Shown piece by piece: positions 24,141 through 35,394 of a stretch of 64,000 bases of DNA (the stretch's first letter is position 1; every line of letters begins with the position of its first letter). The translations under genes and the position numbers were made by a program. This stretch comes from Tachypleus tridentatus. Its lineage: Eukaryota > Arthropoda > Merostomata > Xiphosura > Limulidae. The DNA is taken from positions 21,817,396 to 21,881,395 of the forward strand of contig NC_134833.1 in the NCBI RefSeq assembly GCF_004210375.1. The letters run 5' to 3'. The notes under the pieces are model-generated. The model had not been told where the DNA came from and ran no database searches. It was given only the letters and a program-made list of their open reading frames with translations.

Positions 24141-24417
24141 TGTTTGTTTGTTTGTTTTTGAATTTTCGAGCAAAGCTACACGAGGGCTATCTGCGCTAGT
24201 CGTCCCTAATTTAACAGTGTAAGACGAGAGGAAAGGCTGCTAGCTATCACCACCCACCGCCAACTCTTGGGATACTCTTTTATCAACGAATAGTGGGAAT
24301 GATCGTAACATTATAATGCCCCCACGGTTGAAAGAGCGAGCGTCTTGGTGTGACAGGGATTCGAACCCGCAACCCTCAGATTACGAGTCGAGTGCCTTAA
24401 CCACTTGGTCATGCCGT
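24141..24417 (-). mobile_element. SINE-A copy, reverse
   Basis: Full-length inverted SINE-A from TTGTTTGTTTGTTTTTG to TTGGTCATGCCG, with an intact B-box complement GGATTCGAACC. Confidence 0.9.
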
Positions 24418-24526
24418 CTCTAATCTAGCAGGGAAAGTTCACGATGACGAGAAACCCACTTAAAATAAAAGTGTTCCAATAAAAAGTGTCAACCAGTCGT
24501 TCTGAGATACATTAGAAGTGAAAAAT

Positions 24527-24722
24527 TAGAGGGAAGGCAGCTAGTCATCATCACCCACCACCAACGTTTGGGCTGCTCTTTCACCAACGAATAGTGGGAT
24601 TGATCACCACTATGTAACGACTCCACAACTGAAAGAGCGAGCATGTTTGCGGGGATGGGAATTTGAATACGCAATCCTCAGATTGGGAGTTAAACGCCCG
24701 AACAGTAGGGTCATACCGGGCC
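24527..24722 (-). mobile_element. SINE-A, tail-truncated, reverse
   Basis: Inverted head and body only (AGGGAAGGCAGCTAGTCATC to GTCATACCGGGCC), with a diverged anticodon region. Confidence 0.8.
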
Positions 24723-25325
24723 ATATAATAATAATCATGCCGAACAAATTCGTTATAACCGATTTATATGCGTCACGTATAAAACACCTTTTAATTCATT
24801 AAAGTTACATAAGTGAAGTTTGCTGAAATTCTTGAATATCTTGAATTTGTTATTGTTTTTCATACCGTAATTGTTTGGGCAAGAATGTAAAATACAACAT
24901 TCAGAATTTTTTAAAAATAACTTACGTATTTCTCAGTATCTAAACGATTGGTCGAACAACAAAAAGGTAAAATATAACGCAAACAACATTTTTTTTTCAT
25001 TAAATTATACAATTATTTGTTTGATTAATTACAAACAACTACGGCAATCATTTTAATTTATTCTTAAATAAATGTATAAACGAAATTATTTTCAGAGACT
25101 GTAAAACTTTGTGCAGGTTTGAGCCCGGGAAAAATTTTTTTGGCCATAAAACCTCTTTCTATACTTTACGTTTAGTTTGTCGCCCTCAAAATAAGTTCTT
25201 ATGGCTGACAATTGCCCAAATGGTGCAATTATGTTGAAGCAAGGGAGGCCCAAGACACCATGCGTCTAATATGATGTAATACTGCCCTTGGCCTGAATAT
25301 CTGTTGCTGTTTTATGTTTTCAAAG

Positions 25326-25588
25326 GCTCGGCGTGGCCAGGTGGTTAGAGCGCTCGATTAGTAATCCGAGGGTCGCGAGTTCGAATCACCGTCACACCAA
25401 ACCTGCTCGCTCGATCAGCCGTGGGGGCGTTATAATGTGACAGTGAATTCCACTATTAGTTGGTAAAAGAGTTGGCGTTAAGTGGTGATGACTAGCCGCC
25501 TTCTCTCTAGCCTTACACTGCTAAATTAGAGACGGCTAGGGCAGATAGCCCTCGTGTAGCTTTGCGCGAAATTCAAAAACAAACAAAT
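25326..25588 (+). mobile_element. SINE-A copy
   Basis: Forward SINE-A, GGCTCGGCGTGGCCAGG to GCGCGAAATTCAAAAACAAAC, with a short deletion after GGTAAAAGAGT. Confidence 0.9.
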
Positions 25589-26083
25589 ATTTTTTTTTAT
25601 TAAAAATTGAGGCATACAAGGTACAAAAACATGCACATCATTTTATCTACATCTCAATTATGTTTGCACTTTCATCATGCTTTGAATTATCCAACGTGAT
25701 GATACCTCAGGCGACACACTGGTTAAACGACCAAGACTGAAGTCTCAAAGATTAAGGTTAGCTGCCCTTCATTTGTAATTACCGATCGAAAGAAAGTTAA
25801 TTATACAGAAGCACTTATCGCCCACATGACTATTGAATCGATTAACACGCGTAGCTGTGACGTATTAATCAACATATCACGGATACGAACTTTGGACCTT
25901 TCGATCTCCAGTCCGACTTACTGACTGCTATGCCTCTACCGTCCTATTATTTTATGAATTACGTAAAGAGATTTTCAAAACTTCACCTTTGTGACACATT
26001 GAACGCAAATAATTATACTTTTAACACTTACAGCACTGATCACTGCACGATTCAATCATTCAACCATCAAGACGTCCGTCCCT

Positions 26084-26190
26084 TGGAGGATCACCGGTAA
26101 GTTTATGGACTTGCAACACTAAAACCCAACGTTCGATTTTCGTCGGGGGACACAGCAGATATCCCAATGTGGCTTTGCTTTAACAACAAT
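26084..26190 (+). mobile_element. SINE-B copy
   Basis: Forward SINE-B: GGATCACCGGTAAG, ACACTAAAACCCAACG, tail TGTGGCTTTGCTTTAAC. Confidence 0.7.
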
Positions 26191-26430
26191 CCCGATGAGG
26201 CCATTTTCCCTCGTAATAAGATTTTTGTTTTCTATGTTGTTAATAATTCCAGTGGAACTCACGCTTAATGTAATTCTGGCCTGAGTCACCAAAATACATT
26301 GTTAATGAACATTACAACTGAAAGATATTCTTAAAATATTTCTTTTTTGCTGTATTTAGTTTGAAAAATACTGTATTATAGTTACATACTTAAAGACTAA
26401 GTAGTACAAAAGCCCTCTGTTCTCTATTCA

Positions 26431-26700
26431 CTGGGCACGACATGGCCAGGTGGTTAAGGCGCAAATTGAGGGACTCGGGTTCGCTTCCCTGTCGCGCTAA
26501 ACATGCTCGCTCTTTCAACCGTGGGGACGTTATAATATGATAGTCAACCCCACTATTCGTTGGTAAAAGAGTAGCCCAAGAGTTGGCGGTGGGTGATGAT
26601 GACTAGTTGCTTTCCTTCTAGTCTTACACTGCTAAATTAGGGACGGCTAGAGCAGATAGCCCTCGTGTAGCTTTAAGCGAAATTAAAAACAAACAAATAA
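26431..26700 (+). mobile_element. SINE-A copy
   Basis: Forward SINE-A with a deletion in the anticodon arm (GGTTAAGGCGCAAATTGAGG). The rest of the body and tail are well preserved. Confidence 0.88.
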
Positions 26701-27440
26701 AACTCTATCCACCGGAAGTAACAAAATATAATTGTTAAATTATAATCTCCAGTGTTACCGCAAAGCCATTTGAGTTCAGAACAAAGTATAACAGAAAGGC
26801 AAGCGATCACTCTGCAGTTTCACTAATAACCTCAAAATAAAATAATTCCACTGATTTCATGCTGAGAGATTAAGGATCAAAAGGCCCGAGATTCGAGACG
26901 TGACTTAACACTTTCAACTGTGATTGTATTATACATTTTACAATCGATCTTATTAATCGACCATGAACGTCCCCCTGTGGCGGTAACTCGAATAGTCCAG
27001 TCTTTATATTTTACCGCTCTCGGGTTATTTCGTTCACGCCTAAATGCATTGATCCTTAGAATTCATCAAACCGGAAACAATTGGTTTGGCTAAGCACGGT
27101 ATGTGGATTTCGCCGAAAAAAAAAAAGGTCAATTATATATGTTCGAATATTTTTTCATAGTAGGTTAAATGGGACATGTAACAAGCTGAGTTAAGTGTCT
27201 GTGTTATACAGGTGTGTTAGATAATATTCGTTTCATCAGTGTGTCCTTCCATTTTGTAAATCAGCATCCGTAACAAAGAAAAGTCTGCGCCGACTCAGTC
27301 ATGCTTAACTTCTGATTGGACGGTATGAACCAGACTGAAATTTAGAGATTAAAACGTCGGACACCGGAGAACAACAGGCCCTAACGTTAGACTGGGTTAT
27401 TAACAGAGCCTAACGATTGGGTTATCCAATGTATTGCTTT
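26701..27440. other. Intergenic/intronic, no gene recognised
   Basis: No supported gene. A duplicated phrase (gccctaacg..tgggttat / gcctaacgattgggttat) lies at about 27378-27425. Confidence 0.35.
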
Positions 27441-27711
27441 TTTTTTTTAAATTTTGGGCAAAGCTACACAAGGGCTATCTGCGCTAGCCGTTCCTAATTT
27501 AGCAGTGTAAGACTAGAGGGAAGGCAGCTAGTCATCACCACCCACCGCCAACTCTTGGGCTAATATTTTACCAACGAATAGTGGGATTAACCGTCACATT
27601 ATAATCCCCCCACGGCTGAAAGGGCGAGCATGTTTGGTGTGATGGGGATTCGAACCCGCGACCCTCAGATTACGAGTCGGAGAACTTAACTCATTTGTGC
27701 ATGCCGGATCT
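27441..27711 (-). mobile_element. SINE-A copy, reverse
   Basis: Full-length inverted SINE-A. The short direct repeat ATGTATTG on both sides may be its target-site duplication. Confidence 0.9.
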
Positions 27712-28448
27712 CGATGTATTGTGGCGTCGGGTATTGCTAGATGTCAGTATTGGTTCAAAGTTACTCGAATCTGAGACATTTATGATTTGGCCGTTCAGCC
27801 CACGTGACTACAAACATGCTGTTGAGGCTTGAAAATTTACAAATTCAACATGCTTTTGCCGCCTCGAAACAAAACAGAACAACTTACTGTATTGTTATAA
27901 TAACAAAGTAATGGAAACAAGATCGTATAGTCTGTACAAGGAACAGAGTCGACAGAGCTGAAACAGATTATTAGGTGATCTTTGAGGACTTGACTGGTTG
28001 TCGTTAAGGACAACTCTACACAAAGAGCTAAATGTGCTATGCTCTCTGTGAGTATCGGAACCCAGTTCTTAGTATTATAAATAAGCGTTTAGCTGTGTTA
28101 TTGTTTGAGGAAGAATATACTGTTTTTAAATTTTAAAATATGCCTTGATAATGTTTAATTTCATATACCTATTATATTTCTATCGCGTCTAAATAGTTAT
28201 AAATTTTAATGATACGGTTGATATGAAAATAACGTTTAATGTAACTGTAAAAAATAAAGCTAAGTTTGTTTGTGTCGTTACATTTCGTGTATCTTGATGG
28301 ATTGGAGTAAAAGTCCATAGAAATCCTGCTAACGACTCGTATTCGTTATATCTAAGAGCCACTTGGCCATATTCTGAAATCCATCATGGCTTCATAGAAT
28401 ATCTCAGGCCTAAAAAAAAAACCGTTAAACATCTTCCTTACTAGAGAG
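27712..28448. other. Intergenic/intronic, no gene recognised
   Basis: AT-rich, no supported feature. Confidence 0.35.
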
Positions 28449-28718
28449 GCCCGACATGGCCAGGTTGTTAAGGCACTCGATTCGTAATCTGAGGACTGCA
28501 GGTTCGAATCCCTGTCACACCAAACATATTCGCCCTTTCATCTGTGAGGGCGTTCATAGGTGACCGTTAATATCACTATTCGTTGGTAAAAGAGTAGCCC
28601 AAGAGTTGGCAGTGAGTGGTGATGACTAGCTGCCTTCCCTCTAGTCTTACACTACTAAAATACGCATGGCTAGCGCAGATATTCCTCGTGTAGCTTTGTG
28701 CGTAATGCAAAAACAAAC
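28449..28718 (+). mobile_element. SINE-A copy with TSD
   Basis: Full-length forward SINE-A. Near-identical flanks CCTTACTAGAGA (left) and CCTTTCTAGAGA (right) look like a 12-bp target-site duplication. Confidence 0.9.
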
Positions 28719-29305
28719 CAAACTAATCCTTTCTAGAGAACCTGGTGGCAGAAGCTTTGTTAGAAACAGCCGGGGATTACTTAGTTACATTATTCAACCA
28801 AAATATATTATAACTATTTTCGCATTTTATTTTTCGAGGTGAGATTGTTAGTATTACTTGCATACGTACATATGTTTTTGGATCTTAAAATTCGACATTG
28901 ATGTTTTATTAGGATGCTTCAAGTTTTGATAAATAAATATAGGGACAAATTTTTAAATAGTAAAACTCTTAAAATCTACACTGTATGGCTCCTTTTTTTC
29001 TTTTCAGCATAACATTACTGCTAGAAAACAACTGCATATTAGTTAAAGTTTGTTTTGGAATATATTAAATGTTCCGTTTAATGGGTTTCTAAAGTAGTGG
29101 TCATTCCGTTTAGATTAAAAAGGGCACATCTGATCATCCAAACGGGTCTCAAATATAAACTCGATTTAGTGTTTTGAAAAACAACATGTAAATAAAGAAA
29201 CAGTAAATAAATAAACATGTAATTTAAACAATACAGTATAATTGCTTAGCTGTGAAACAAAATATTCTGTTAACTATAAGAAAACATAATAATGTGAGGA
29301 ATCCA
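28719..29305. other. AT-rich intergenic, no gene recognised
   Basis: No supported feature. Confidence 0.35.
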
Positions 29306-29539
29306 TTTGTGGCACAGTGTAAGTCTAACTGTGTTCAGTTCAGGTTTGTGGCACAGTGTAAGCCTAACTGTGTTCAGTTCAAGTTTGTGGCACAGTGTAA
29401 GTCTAACTGTGTTCAGTTCAGGTTTGTGGCACAGTGTAAGTCTAACTGTGTTCAGTTCAGGTTTGTGGCACAGTGTAAGCCTAACTGTGTTCAGTTCAGG
29501 TTTGTGGCACAGTGTAAGCCTAACTGTGTTCAGTTCAGG
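29306..29539 (+). repeat. 39-bp tandem repeat, 6 copies
   Basis: Six near-perfect copies, each TTTGTGGCACAGTGTAAG, then (T/C)CTAACTGTG, then TTCAGTTCAGG. Only the T/C at unit position 19 and one AGG/AAG vary. Because 39 is a multiple of three, two forward frames stay open. I treat those as by-products. Confidence 0.95.
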
Positions 29540-30321
29540 CTCTCTATGGGTCCTTTTAGGCGATTAAAAGACTGTATTGTGTACAATACGTATTAAAGGT
29601 TATGTAAACGATAATAGTCTGATTGTACTTAGTTATAATATATGACACTAGGGTGAATATTTCTAAATCTTCGTCTTTCTTTTTCATTTTGCTAAAAATA
29701 ATAAAGAGAGAAGAAACTTTTTAGAAAGTTATTTTTTAATTCGATGGATACAATTCACATAAGCCTACAAAATTTCAGATAGCAGGCTATATTAATGCTA
29801 AACTTTACCGGGCAGAAATGAACTGAACTATTTCACAACAAAATGGCTGAAAAACAGAATGGAAGTTTTACACAAGAAAATATTAAAGAAACTTTATATT
29901 TGCGAAGAGTTTTTTTTCAAATCAGAATTGTCCAGTGATGTCTTTTTCTGCGTTTTTTTTCGCACTAAACATACGCGTATAAACTGTACACTCTCGTATT
30001 TTGTATATAGCTCAATATATGTTATTCTATTTAAACTTTGGAAAAGATTCCAACAATCTGTTTATTAGCTCCTAATGATATCCATTAAATTACACGGGCC
30101 TGCGAATTTAAACTTTTGGTTTTAATAACAGGTTTCCTATGATTCAGTGACGCAGATTTTTTTTGATTTTTTTTTTTACAAATCGGGAAGAGAAAAATCT
30201 TACATAGATCATATTTTCAACAAATTTGCCACAAATATAACAGAATATGTTTGGGTTATTTACACAACCCATTGTTCCTATAGAGACGAATAAATAATAC
30301 CGAAAAAAAGTGTTTTGTTGT
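29540..30321. other. AT-rich intergenic, no gene recognised
   Basis: No supported feature. Confidence 0.35.
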
Positions 30322-30588
30322 TGTTTTTTTTTAATTTGGCGCAAAGCTACTCAAGGGTTATCTGCGCTAGGCGTTTCTAATTTAACAGTGTAAGACTAGA
30401 GAGAAGACAGATAGTCATCACCAACCACAGCCAACGCTTGGGCTACTCTTTTACCAACGAATAGTGGGATTGACCGTAAATTATAACGCCCTCATGGCTG
30501 AAAGGGCGAGCATGTTTGGTGCGACAGGGATTCGAACCTGCGACCCTCGGATTACGAGGCCTTAACCCAACTGGCCATGCCTGGCCCC
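30322..30588 (-). mobile_element. SINE-A copy, reverse
   Basis: Inverted SINE-A. The anticodon arm is shortened. Flanks CCGAAAAAAA on both sides suggest a target-site duplication. Confidence 0.9.
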
Positions 30589-31108
30589 CGAAAAAAATAA
30601 TGTTATTAAAACCAAAAGTTCAAACTCGTAGGCCCAACCAAATGTTATTCAGAAATGACACGTCATGCGGCCTGTTGACCGTTATTTTAAGGACTACAAC
30701 AGTACGTCCCAAACTTTGGTTTGTGACCCCAATTTGGACTGTGACAGACACAGTTTGTCAAAAAACATTTGTGTATACCAAACAAAGATCAATAAACTGG
30801 TTAAAATACATTTTCAAATAGACTAGGTTGTGCACATATGGTGCGGCTGAAATGTGATAAGCAATTTGATCTACTACACTGAAGATTAGTAAAATTTGTC
30901 TATTAGTCCTAGATAAGTTTTATAACGATCGATAACACCATAGCCAATAATTGTAAACATTTTAAGCATTACAGAATGTGACCCTATTTCAATGAAAGTC
31001 ATTTATTTATGTAAAAGAACATGAGACATTATATAGGATTGAATTAAACTTAATATCATTTTCAGATTAACAGATTTACAGAAATTACTCTAGAACATGT
31101 AAAATTAC
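30589..31108. other. Intergenic/intronic, no gene recognised
   Basis: No supported feature. Confidence 0.35.
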
Positions 31109-31198
31109 ACCGCTAAAATAAGGGGTTCGTTTCCCCTGGGTGAACTCAGCAGACAGCCAGATGTGACTTTGCTATAAGAAAACACGTACACACAACAC
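31109..31198 (+). mobile_element. SINE-B, 5'-truncated
   Basis: CACCGCTAAAATAAGGGG, GGGTGAACTCAGCAGACAGC, and tail GTGACTTTGCTATAAGAAAA. Confidence 0.75.
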
Positions 31199-31688
31199 GT
31201 AAAAATTACAAGACAATAAAACCATCGCAGACCTGTGTTATTATAGCTCTTTGAGATTTTCGCAAATTATTTGATCTTTTTAAAATGGGTGTACTAGAGA
31301 AAAAAATTGTATTAAATAGGAATGAAAAATTTTCAAGCATTTTAAATGCAAGTTGGATTAAGATTCAAAAACGTTCGAAAATGATGACAAAATATTGAAC
31401 TTCTATTCAATGCTGGTTCTCTTATGTAAATAATTTATAGGAGTATTAGTATTTGATAACCATGCCTCATATATCTAATAAACGTCTGTTAATTACTGAA
31501 AAGGTAAAGGTCAAGTCCAGTTTATTATTCGATGTCACAGGTGTCACTGAGTCACACTGTTTCGGGGAATTCTACTTCTCATCAGCATTTACGGACCGGG
31601 TAAAATCGAACGTACACAACAAGGCTTCATAAAGTAGTAGAATTTATATTATACGCATGGTATTTTAAGACGACTTTCACTCACGTCA
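31199..31688. other. Intergenic/intronic, no gene recognised
   Basis: No supported feature. A phrase near 31545 (GAGTCACACTGTTTCGG) recalls the dispersed hairpin family weakly. Confidence 0.3.
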
Positions 31689-31893
31689 CCGAATATGCTC
31701 GCCCTTTCAAATGTGGGACGGCTATAACGTACTGTCCATCGCATTATTCGTTGGTAAAGAAGTAACCCAAGAGTTGGCAGTGGGGGATGAATAGCTGCCT
31801 TCCCTCTAGTCTTAAACTCCTAAATTAGGGACAGCTAGCGCAGATAGCCCTTGAGTAGCTTTGCGCAAAAATTAAAAAAAACAACAACAACAA
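31689..31893 (+). mobile_element. SINE-A, 5'-truncated
   Basis: Forward body and tail from ATGCTCGCCCTTTCAAATG to GCGCAAAAATTAAAAAAAAC. The tRNA-like head is absent. Confidence 0.85.
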
Positions 31894-32035
31894 GATATTT
31901 GATTTTATATATGTTTCTTAGTAACTCTACTATACGTCTGAAGGTTTATGACCCTACAACAAGGTTTAGTTGCTTTGTGTTTAATTACAAACAAACGATT
32001 ATGTGTACAAGTTTAATTTCGATTTTAAGACGTGT

Positions 32036-32321
32036 TGTTTTTGTTGTTGTTTTTTTTTAAATTTCTCACAAAGCTACTCGAGGGCTATCTGTGCTAGCCA
32101 TTTCTAATTTAGCAGTGTAAGCCTAGAGGGAAGGCAGCTAGTCATCACCACCCACCGCCAACTCTTTGGGCTACTCTTTTACCAACGAATAGTAGGATTG
32201 ACCGTCACATTATAACGCCCACACGGCTGAAAGGGCGAGCATGTTTGGCGCGAAGGGGATGCGAACCCGCGACCCTCAGATTACGAGTCGCACGCCTTAA
32301 CACGCTTGGCCATGCCGGGCC
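32036..32321 (-). mobile_element. SINE-A copy with perfect 12-bp TSD
   Basis: Full-length inverted SINE-A flanked by TTTAAGACGTGT at 32024-32035 and 32322-32333, a perfect 12-bp target-site duplication. This fixes both element ends and marks it as one of the younger insertions. Confidence 0.95.
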
Positions 32322-32333
32322 TTTAAGACGTGT

Positions 32334-32909
32334 AAGTCTTGTGTGACTGGAAGTGCTTTGTAGTTCAATCGAAAACATAAAAACACGATTAAATAATTCG
32401 TTTAGCCTTTGAAAACAAACTTATTAAACCGATAAAAGTTAAGAAAAAATCGACTTTTACACTCCATATAAATAAAATGTTTTTCTTAACCTTTATCAAA
32501 ATGTGTAAATCTCTTCAGTACACACTACCAATTTTGCAAGACAACAAAAAATTGCTAAACGAATGTGAACAGTTATTAAAAAACAAACATGCAAAAATGT
32601 TAATGTGCTATAGATATTAATTGGTAAAAAAAATATAACGTTCATGTATTTTACTAGCACGATGTGTAACTTCAATGCTGATGTAGTTTATGAAGCACGT
32701 TCAAATGTAAAAGAACATTTTCGTGTCTATCTAGTGCTATTAAAATACAATACTCCTATCTTCGTTTTACAGTAAGCCTCACATATTTTCCTAAACTGTC
32801 TCCAATTCTAACTCCTTCCTAAAAGTGGCCGACCAGTTACATACACAGAACATGACTTCATGCGATACAAACACTATCCAGTTGCTCGTGAAGGCCCTTG
32901 AAGTAAAAA
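32334..32909. other. AT-rich intergenic, no gene recognised
   Basis: No supported feature. Confidence 0.35.
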
Positions 32910-33001
32910 TGTATCTCAGAACGGTTGGTATGGGTACTAATACTTTTACCAAAATAAAGCAGAGAACGTTTTGACCTTCTTAAGTCATCTTCAGGTTAAC
33001 A
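32910..33001 (+). repeat. Dispersed hairpin-family module
   Basis: GTATCTCAGAACGGTTGG, AATAAAGCAGAGAACG, TTTTGACCTTCTTAAG and TCATCTTCAGGTTAAC match the arms of the palindrome at 8928-9101 in the same order. This is a single-arm copy. Confidence 0.7.
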
Positions 33002-33264
33002 TTTTCCAGTTACAGCTGCGAGAACACGACTTTACGTGGTATAAAACACTTTCCAGTCATTGCTATTCGTTTGACGTTTTTTTAAAACACTATGTTACAA
33101 AAAATTTATTTTTCTTGTTCCTGGGCAGAAAGTGTCATTTCCAAATTGCTTATGTCTAAAGTAAATGGAAAAGACCTATTTTTCTCTTTAAACTTTGAAT
33201 GAAATTTTTAAATTTACCCATTTTCCAGAACATTCCGGGTAGATTCAGTGGTGAGTAGCTGATA

Positions 33265-33410
33265 GAGAATTTTCTCTAATTTACAATAATTTTCAAGAAC
33301 TTTCTAGAATGTTGTAGAACTTACCAAATATTTTAAGAACTGTAGAACTTACGAGAATTTTCAAGAACCTTTTAGAATTTACTAGAAATTTTCATAGTAA
33401 TATATATACA
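33265..33410 (+). promoter_or_regulatory. HSE-like array and TATA upstream of TE-like gene
   Basis: At 33292-33309 four 5-bp heat-shock units alternate perfectly: TTCaaGAActTTCtaGAA. Further GAA/TTC half-sites, many with imperfect spacing, run from 33266 to 33395, for example TTTTCAAGAACC at 33358. TATATATA follows at 33401. The array sits about 80-220 bases upstream of the lost start codon of the gene remnant at 33487, so it is probably that element's own promoter. A heat-shock factor response is inferred, not shown. Confidence 0.5.
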
Positions 33411-33486
33411 GGGGCTCACCACTCACTACCTCAGTTTAGTTCTAGCTGCCTAAGTGAAGACATAGACCGATCTGATTTTATCAAAG

Positions 33487-34389
33487 GTGGCATCAAGAAG
33501 CTGTAAGCATTCCCCAAACGCATTCTACTACGTATGTGGCAAATTTATCAAGACAAGAGCAAAAACGTACTCTGTGAAAGAGGAATACAACATCATCAAG
33601 ACCTTGCTAGAAGCCTTGAAGTATGATGAGTGTGGCTGGGATGTTATCGGAGACTTCAAAATGGCGGCATTCCTGATGGATAGCCAAAAAGGTTTTACCA
33701 AGTTTCCCTGTTATCTTTGCCTTTGGGACAGCAGGGACACCGCAGCGCACTGCAACAGAAAACATTGGCCAAAACGGATCAAGTTCTCTGTGGGGAAACA
33801 CAATGTCAAGTGTGAGCCACTAGTGGACCTCCAGAAAGTGTTGTTCCCACCATTGCACATAAAACTGGGTCTTATGAAACAATTTTTCACAGCTCTTGGT
33901 AAGGGGTCTGCAGCCTTCAAGCACCTTCGAGACTTCTTCTCTAAGCTGTCTGAGGCAAAGGTCAAAGCTGGTGTCTTCGTTAGACCACAAATAAAGAAGA
34001 TTCCGAAGAATTCCCCAAGAAACTCAATAGGAAGGGAAAAAACAACAACTCGGGGCAGCTTTGTCGCTGTGGTTCGGGGCTTCTTGGGCAATCACAAGGC
34101 CGAAAATTATGTGGAATTGGTTGATGCTCTGGTAAAGAACTATGGCAAAATGGGCTGCAGGATGTCCCTGAAAGTCCATATCCTTGACGCTCATCTTGAT
34201 AAATTCAAGGAAAACATGAAAGCATACTCAGAGGAGCAAGACGAGCGCTTCCACCAAGACGCACTGGAATTTGAACACCGCTACCAAGAAGCGTATAACG
34301 AAAACATGATGGGAGACTATATTTGAGGGCTGATACGTGAAAGTGATTTATATTACAGTCAAAAATCTCGAAAAACTACTCACTTCTAA
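33487..34389 (+). pseudogene. Decayed copy of arthropod multicopy (TE-like) gene
   Basis: An open frame to 34326 encodes a protein I recognise as a family scattered in many copies through arthropod genomes, function unknown and probably transposon-derived. N-terminal residues 1-30 carry a cysteine pair (C6, C17). A CYLC...H zinc-knuckle-like motif lies near residue 75. The conserved C-terminal half ends NENMMGDYI. Breaks: the expected ATG is GTG at 33487; residues 30/31 (about 33577) join an N-terminal piece straight to a downstream block, implying a large internal deletion or removed exons; about 34005-34040 reads as family sequence in another frame (two compensating indels); a TGA at 34324 replaces Trp, after which 22 family-like residues continue to a TAA at 34387-34389. 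I judge it non-functional. What the intact protein does is unknown to me. Confidence 0.75.
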
Positions 34390-34598
34390 ACATTTTTGTA
34401 TAACTTTAGTATAAACACACATAAATCTCAATTCTTATGTTGTTTTATTCTAACCTTATGCAAATGAAAATGTGTAAGTTTGCCCCTTTTTACACAGAAA
34501 ATACGTTAATTTCTAAATTTCATTATCCAGGTCACAAAAGCAAAGTTTGAAGGAATAACGGCCATTTTCTGTACTTTTACAACATAAGCAATTAAGAA

Positions 34599-34887
34599 TT
34601 GTTTTTGTTTGTTTTTGGAATTTCGCACAAAGCTACTCGAGGGCTATCTGTGCTAGCCGTCCGTAATTCTAATTTAGCAGTGTAAGACTAGAGGGAAGGC
34701 GGCTAGTCATCACCACCCACCGCCAAGTCTTGGGCTATTCTTTTACCAACGAATAGTGGGATTGACCATCACATTATAACGCCCCCACGGATGGGAGGGC
34801 GAGCATGTTTGGCGCGACTCGGGCGCGAACCCGCAACCCTCAGACTACGAAGCGCACGCCTTAACGCGCTAGGCCATGCCAGACCTT
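34599..34887 (-). mobile_element. SINE-A copy with 12-bp TSD
   Basis: Full-length inverted SINE-A of the subtype with GACTCGGGCGCGAACCCG at the B box. Flanked by AGCAATTAAGAA at 34587-34598 and 34888-34899, a perfect 12-bp duplication. Confidence 0.95.
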
Positions 34888-34899
34888 AGCAATTAAGAA

Positions 34900-35394
34900 A
34901 TAACACGTAATATCCAGGAACAAAATTTGTGTTATTTGGTGTTATTACTGAACTGATATTTGTCTTTAGCCTCACTATAAACAGTAGCTGGCTGTGGTCC
35001 AGTGGACGGTGAATCCGTTGTCGCTCAAAAGCTCTCGCTTTTTGAAACCGCGAGAGTGGTAGACGTGTGATAATCAAATCCAAATACTCAGCGCAACGTC
35101 GGCAGAGTTTACTTTGTTATTAGATGGAGAGTAAAGGCCGTTTGATTGTTCTCCAACTGCGCTGTTGATATATTTAAATGAAATGTGCAGCAACTTATGA
35201 AAAACTGCATTAAGTGTTTAATGTACTTTTATTAGTAACGCCTAGAAATAACATGTCTATAAATACTAATATTTTTTTACTAAACTGGAATGTAAGTCAG
35301 TTGGAAAGACAACAGTTAATGTCTTGAATCGATTTCGAAACAGAGAGATACAAACTTTAGAACATGAGTTAAACAGATAAAATAAATCGTCTAC
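34900..35394. other. Intergenic, no gene recognised
   Basis: A tRNA-like CGCTCAAAAGCTCTCGC / CCGCGAGAGTGG phrase at 35020-35060 is too degenerate to call. Nothing else supported. Confidence 0.35.

Noticed and set aside
33711-34091. 126-codon reverse open frame
   Set aside because: It is antisense to the TE-like gene remnant, whose forward frame has clear family similarity.
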